The translations under genes were made by a program, and so were the position numbers. The notes below the pieces were generated by a model. That model made no database searches and had not been told where the DNA came from. It saw only the letters and a list, made by a program, of their open reading frames with translations. Of a stretch of 8,436 nt of DNA, positions 6,041 through 8,436 are shown in pieces (the first letter of the stretch is position 1; each line of letters begins with the position of its first letter). The stretch is from Sphingobacterium sp. (GTDB lineage Bacteria; Bacteroidota; Bacteroidia; Sphingobacteriales; Sphingobacteriaceae), in NCBI GenBank assembly GCA_030146225.1, contig JASLCA010000029.1, positions 1 through 8,436 of the forward strand, in the 5' to 3' direction.

Positions 6041-6076
6041 AAAGCTGGTCTCCAAAATGGAGGCCAGTTTTGTTTT
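6041..6076. terminator. Bidirectional terminator after the pyrE-SRPBCC unit
   Basis: CTGGTCTCCA (6045-6054) pairs with TGGAGGCCAG (6058-6067) over 10 positions with one T-G wobble, loop of three A. TTTTGTTTT follows on the plus strand. On the minus strand the hairpin is followed by a T-rich run (complement of the A run at 6031-6036), so it could also end minus-strand transcription such as the small ORF at 6075-6185. Confidence 0.8.
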
Positions 6077-6185
6077 ACCGCCTTTCTCCCTTTCCCAGAG
6101 CCTTATTCCCCTTGAGCTTACTTTGGCCCCAGCGGCTTTCTACAGCAAAGGCTTGAATTTCAGGAGTACTTTCCCTAGTGAACAT
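6075..6185 (-). CDS. Possible small basic protein, 36 residues
   Basis: An ATG at 6185 opens a 37-codon frame ending at TAA 6077-6075, inside an otherwise empty 310-base gap. The peptide has a neutral N-terminal half (TPEIQAFAVESRWGQS) and a strongly basic, Gly-containing end (KLKGNKALGKGERR), which is non-random in composition and could bind RNA or the ribosome. In its favour, the adjacent hairpin at 6045-6067 is followed by a T run on this strand, as a terminator should be. Against it, there is no clear promoter box, an upstream ATG in another frame competes, and I recognise no family. I treat it as a candidate only. Confidence 0.3.
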   Translation of the reverse strand: MFTRESTPEIQAFAVESRWGQSKLKGNKALGKGERR

Positions 6186-6303
6186 TGCTTTTCATTTTCG
6201 TTAAGAAAGTAGCCTAAGCTTTTGAGTCTTTAAAATATAGATTGAAAAGATAGGAATAATGTCAATTCTTTGTGCAGCTAGCAAGAAGACGAAAAGAGTT
6301 TTG

Positions 6304-6311
6304 TATTTTTG
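6304..6311 (+). promoter_or_regulatory. -7 promoter box TATTTTTG for the exonuclease-trxB unit
   Basis: Exact TAnnTTTG match 31 bases before the ATG at 6343, predicting a leader of about 25 bases. No clear -33 element at the expected spacing. Confidence 0.45.
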
Positions 6312-6342
6312 TGCTTCAAGTTTTTTAGCAATAAAATAGTAG

Positions 6343-7290
6343 ATGAAATTACATTTAAAACGTCCTTTGGCTTTTTTCGATTTGGAAACTACCGGAGTGA
6401 ATATTTCTATGGATAGGATTGTAGAAATAGCAATACTGAAAGTACTACCTGATGGAGAAGAGCAAGTCTTGACGATGCGTGTTCATCCAGAAAGGTTGAT
6501 TCCTGCGGAATCATCCATGTTTCATGGGATTTACGATGAGGATGTTAAAGATTTGGCGCCATTTAAAGATAGAGCGCAAGAGGTTGCTGACTTTATTGGA
6601 GATGCGGATTTAGCGGGCTACAACTCAAATAAGTTTGACATTCCGATGTTGATGGAAGAGTTTTTACGAGCTGGGGTTGATTTCTCCTTAGCAGGTCGTT
6701 CATTTGTGGATGTACAGAACGTTTTTCATCAGATGGAGCAGCGTACCTTAAAGGCTGCTTACAAGTTCTATTGCCATGAAAGCTTAGAGAATGCCCATAC
6801 AGCTGAAGCCGATGTGCGCGCGACCTACTACGTCTTAAAGGCACAGCTTGCCAAGTACGAAGGGGTAGCCTATGAAGATAAGCATGGAAATGTTACAACT
6901 CCTGTAGTAAATGATGTAGAAGCTTTGCATAAATTTACAAACTTAACCAACCCAGTAGATTTTGCGGGGCGTTTAGTTTACAATGCGGATGGGGATGCAA
7001 CCATTAATTTTGGTAAGCATAAAGGTAGAAAAGTGACGGATGTATTTGATGTGGAGCCGAGCTATTATGCTTGGATGCAAAACGGAGATTTCCCACTTTA
7101 CACCAAGAAAGTATTGGAGCAGCTTTGGACGGCACATAAAAGCCAGAAAAGAGAAGCTCAACAATTAGAACGGAAGGCAGCGGTTAAGCCACAACAGGAG
7201 GCGAAACCACAAGATACTAAAGCAAAAGAGCCCGTAAAGCCAATTACAACAGATATGTTGAAAGGCTTACAAGGTAAATTTGGAAAATAA
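6343..7290 (+). CDS. DnaQ-like 3'-5' exonuclease with ExoX-type C-terminal domain
   Basis: The N-terminal ~170 residues form a DEDDh exonuclease domain with all catalytic residues: motif I FFDLETTG (D13, E15), motif II AGYNSNKFDIP (D99), motif III NAHTAEADVRAT (H152, D157). Such enzymes remove nucleotides from 3' ends with two metal ions. Residues about 220-262 (INFGKHKGRKVTDV and the following YYAWM segment) match the small 'FGKHKG' domain found at the C-terminus of exodeoxyribonuclease X-like proteins. The last ~50 residues are a Lys/Gln/Glu-rich, probably disordered tail with helical KSQKREAQQLERKA, and end in a short hydrophobic motif (TTDMLKGLQGKFGK). At 315 residues it is longer than E. 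coli ExoX (about 220). It could be a repair exonuclease or an accessory proofreading-type protein; it is not the replicative epsilon with certainty. trxB follows after 17 bases, suggesting co-transcription. Confidence 0.9.
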   Translation: MKLHLKRPLAFFDLETTGVNISMDRIVEIAILKVLPDGEEQVLTMRVHPERLIPAESSMFHGIYDEDVKDLAPFKDRAQEVADFIGDADLAGYNSNKFDIPMLMEEFLRAGVDFSLAGRSFVDVQNVFHQMEQRTLKAAYKFYCHESLENAHTAEADVRATYYVLKAQLAKYEGVAYEDKHGNVTTPVVNDVEALHKFTNLTNPVDFAGRLVYNADGDATINFGKHKGRKVTDVFDVEPSYYAWMQNGDFPLYTKKVLEQLWTAHKSQKREAQQLERKAAVKPQQEAKPQDTKAKEPVKPITTDMLKGLQGKFGK

Positions 7291-7307
7291 CAATTATAAA
7301 AGTAAAA

Positions 7308-8270
7308 ATGAGTAATCAGGCAGAAATGGAGCACTTAAAGTGCGTTATTATTGGTTCGGGACCAGCAGGATACACCGCAGCAATCTATGCGGCAAGAGCA
7401 GATTTAAAACCTGTAGTTTATACAGGCATTGTTCCTGGGGGTCAGTTGACACAAACAACAGAAGTTGATAACTTTCCAGGCTACCCACAGGGTATCACAG
7501 GTCCGATCATGATGGAGGACTTAAAAGTGCAGGCTGAACGTTTTGGTACAGATGTGCGTTTTGGATATGCTACAAAAGTGGAATTCTCGAAAGATGGCGG
7601 GCTGCATAAAGTTGAGATTGATGGTTCTAAGTGGGTATCTGCTGAGACCGTTATTATTGCAACAGGTGCAACTGCTAAATGGTTGGGCTTACCATCCGAA
7701 GAAAAATATAATGGTTTTGGTGTATCCGCATGTGCGGTATGTGACGGCTTCTTCTTTAAAGGTCAAGATGTCGCTATTGTAGGGGCTGGAGATACGGCAG
7801 CTGAAGAAGCAACCTACTTGGCTAAATTATGTAAGAAAGTATACATGATTGTGCGTAAGGATGAATTTAAAGCTTCTAAAGCAATGGTTCACCGTGTAAA
7901 CAATACCGCAAATATTGAAGTCTTGTTTAATACCGAGACCGAAGAGATTATGGGTAATGAGCAAGGCGTAAATGCTGTACGTGTAGTTAACAATCAGAGC
8001 AAAGAAACACGTGTTTTAGATGTAACTGGATTTTTCGTAGCCATTGGTCATAAGCCAAATACGGAGTTATTCCAAGGTGTATTGGACATGGATGAAACTG
8101 GTTACCTGATTACTAAATCGGATAGCACAGCTACAAATATCCCAGGCGTATTTGCTTGTGGAGATGTACAGGATCATGTTTACCGTCAGGCAATTACAGC
8201 AGCAGGAACAGGCTGTATGGCTGCACTAGAGGTAGAGCGTTATTTAGCAGCTAAAGAAAGCGGCGAATAA
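7308..8270 (+). CDS. trxB: Thioredoxin-disulfide reductase
   Basis: This cytosolic FAD enzyme transfers electrons from NADPH to thioredoxin and thereby keeps protein thiols reduced. The 320-residue length is typical of the low-molecular-weight bacterial form. Visible are the FAD-binding GSGPAG (16-21), PGGQLTQTTEVDNFPG (43-58), the redox-active CAVC (142-145) followed by DG, the second nucleotide-binding motif GAGDTAAEEA (159-168), and the C-terminal FAD motif ACGDVQDHVYRQAITAAGTG (283-302). The usual HRRxxxR NADPH-phosphate motif reads VRKDEFK (182-188): the His is replaced by Val and two Arg by Lys, so the basic character is kept and NADPH use is still expected. The start at 7308 lies 17 bases after the exonuclease stop with no promoter box between, so it probably shares that transcript. 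A strong terminator follows. Confidence 0.96.
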   Translation: MSNQAEMEHLKCVIIGSGPAGYTAAIYAARADLKPVVYTGIVPGGQLTQTTEVDNFPGYPQGITGPIMMEDLKVQAERFGTDVRFGYATKVEFSKDGGLHKVEIDGSKWVSAETVIIATGATAKWLGLPSEEKYNGFGVSACAVCDGFFFKGQDVAIVGAGDTAAEEATYLAKLCKKVYMIVRKDEFKASKAMVHRVNNTANIEVLFNTETEEIMGNEQGVNAVRVVNNQSKETRVLDVTGFFVAIGHKPNTELFQGVLDMDETGYLITKSDSTATNIPGVFACGDVQDHVYRQAITAAGTGCMAALEVERYLAAKESGE

Positions 8271-8285
8271 TCCCCTTACTTAGAA

Positions 8286-8332
8286 AAAACAAAAAAGCAG
8301 GCTACTTATTAAGTAGCCTGCTTTTTTGTTTT
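8286..8332. terminator. Strong bidirectional terminator after trxB
   Basis: A perfect 22-bp inverted repeat (8286-8307 with 8311-8332) around a three-base loop has the G-C core GCAGGCTACTT/AAGTAGCCTGC, with A runs on the left arm and T runs on the right arm. It starts about 15 bases after the trxB stop. Confidence 0.9.
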
Positions 8333-8360
8333 GTTATTAATCAATAAATTGCTATTTTAG
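8330..8360 (+). promoter_or_regulatory. Promoter of the tRNA-Pro gene (TTTG-N19-TATTTTAG)
   Basis: TTTG at 8330-8333 and TATTTTAG at 8353-8360 (one mismatch to TAnnTTTG) are separated by exactly 19 bases, the spacing expected for Bacteroidota -33/-7 elements. The -7 box ends 9 bases before the first tRNA base. The -33 element overlaps the T-rich end of the trxB terminator. This is the best-formed promoter in the window. Confidence 0.6.
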
Positions 8361-8369
8361 CGCACTCTT

Positions 8370-8436
8370 CGGGATGTAGCGTAGCCCGGTATCGCGCCAG
8401 CATGGGGTGCTGGAGGTCGTCGGTTCAAATCCGGCC
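8370..8436 (+). tRNA. tRNA-Pro, anticodon GGG (3' end cut by the window edge)
   Basis: The 5' acceptor strand CGGGATG is followed by TA, a D arm (GCG...CGC around AGCCCGGTA), an anticodon arm CCAGC-ATGGGGT-GCTGG with anticodon GGG at positions 34-36 of the loop, a 5-base variable region (AGGTC), and a T arm GTCGG-TTCAAAT-CCGGC containing one T-G pair. The window ends one base into the 3' acceptor strand (C pairing with G7), so the remaining acceptor bases and discriminator are missing. Anticodon GGG reads the proline codons CCC and CCU. The first base C and the loop sequence are usual for bacterial tRNA-Pro. Confidence 0.93.

Noticed and set aside
6593..6844. 83-codon minus-strand ORF inside the exonuclease gene
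   Set aside because: Shadow of a real coding frame that carries all catalytic residues. The antisense translation has no family features.
1..8436. Mobile element, CRISPR array, toxin-antitoxin or defence cluster
   Set aside because: No transposase or integrase motif, no regularly spaced repeats and no paired small ORFs with a toxin signature were seen. Apart from the left end and the secreted protein, the gene content is housekeeping.

Overview
The window looks like chromosomal DNA of a Bacteroidota bacterium, most likely Sphingobacteriaceae (Sphingobacterium/Pedobacter-like). The evidence is promoter-like TAnnTTTG -7 boxes in front of several genes, no Shine-Dalgarno sequences, moderate-to-low GC, and protein sequences (PyrE, TrxB, a DctA-type symporter, a NUDIX protein divergent from pyrE) that read like Bacteroidota versions. 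The genus is inference; the -7 boxes are seen directly.

Left part (1-968): the 3' end of an unidentified CDS, then about 800 bases without a convincing gene. This stretch holds an AT-rich segment, a possible small structured RNA (promoter-like box at 367, hairpins at 441-525, strong terminator at 549-580), a second terminator (710-739) and the terminator of the next, minus-strand gene. A tRNA-3'-end-like tract near 422-444 may mark an old integration boundary.

Middle (969-4360): a small predicted outer-membrane beta-barrel protein (minus) lies divergent to a 323-residue secreted protein of unknown function. A 440-base intergenic region follows, then a DctA-type C4-dicarboxylate/cation symporter. 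A 12-bp perfect-stem terminator separates the symporter from the convergent NUDIX gene.

Right part (4358-8436): the NUDIX hydrolase gene is divergent from pyrE, and their longest possible start codons share the same CATG. pyrE is followed closely by a small SRPBCC (START-like fold) gene, and both start codons sit in an almost identical TTTGCGCYATGA context. After a bidirectional terminator and a possible 36-codon minus-strand ORF come a DEDDh exonuclease with an ExoX-like C-terminal domain and trxB, probably co-transcribed. A 22-bp perfect hairpin terminates trxB. The window ends inside a tRNA-Pro(GGG) gene with a well-spaced TTTG-N19-TAttTTaG promoter.

Most of the window is housekeeping: pyrimidine synthesis, thioredoxin reduction, nucleotide clean-up, DNA repair-type exonuclease and dicarboxylate uptake. 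I found no CRISPR array, transposase, toxin-antitoxin pair or defence cluster. The points most worth a second look are the non-coding left end, the secreted protein of unknown function, and the start-codon arrangement around pyrE.
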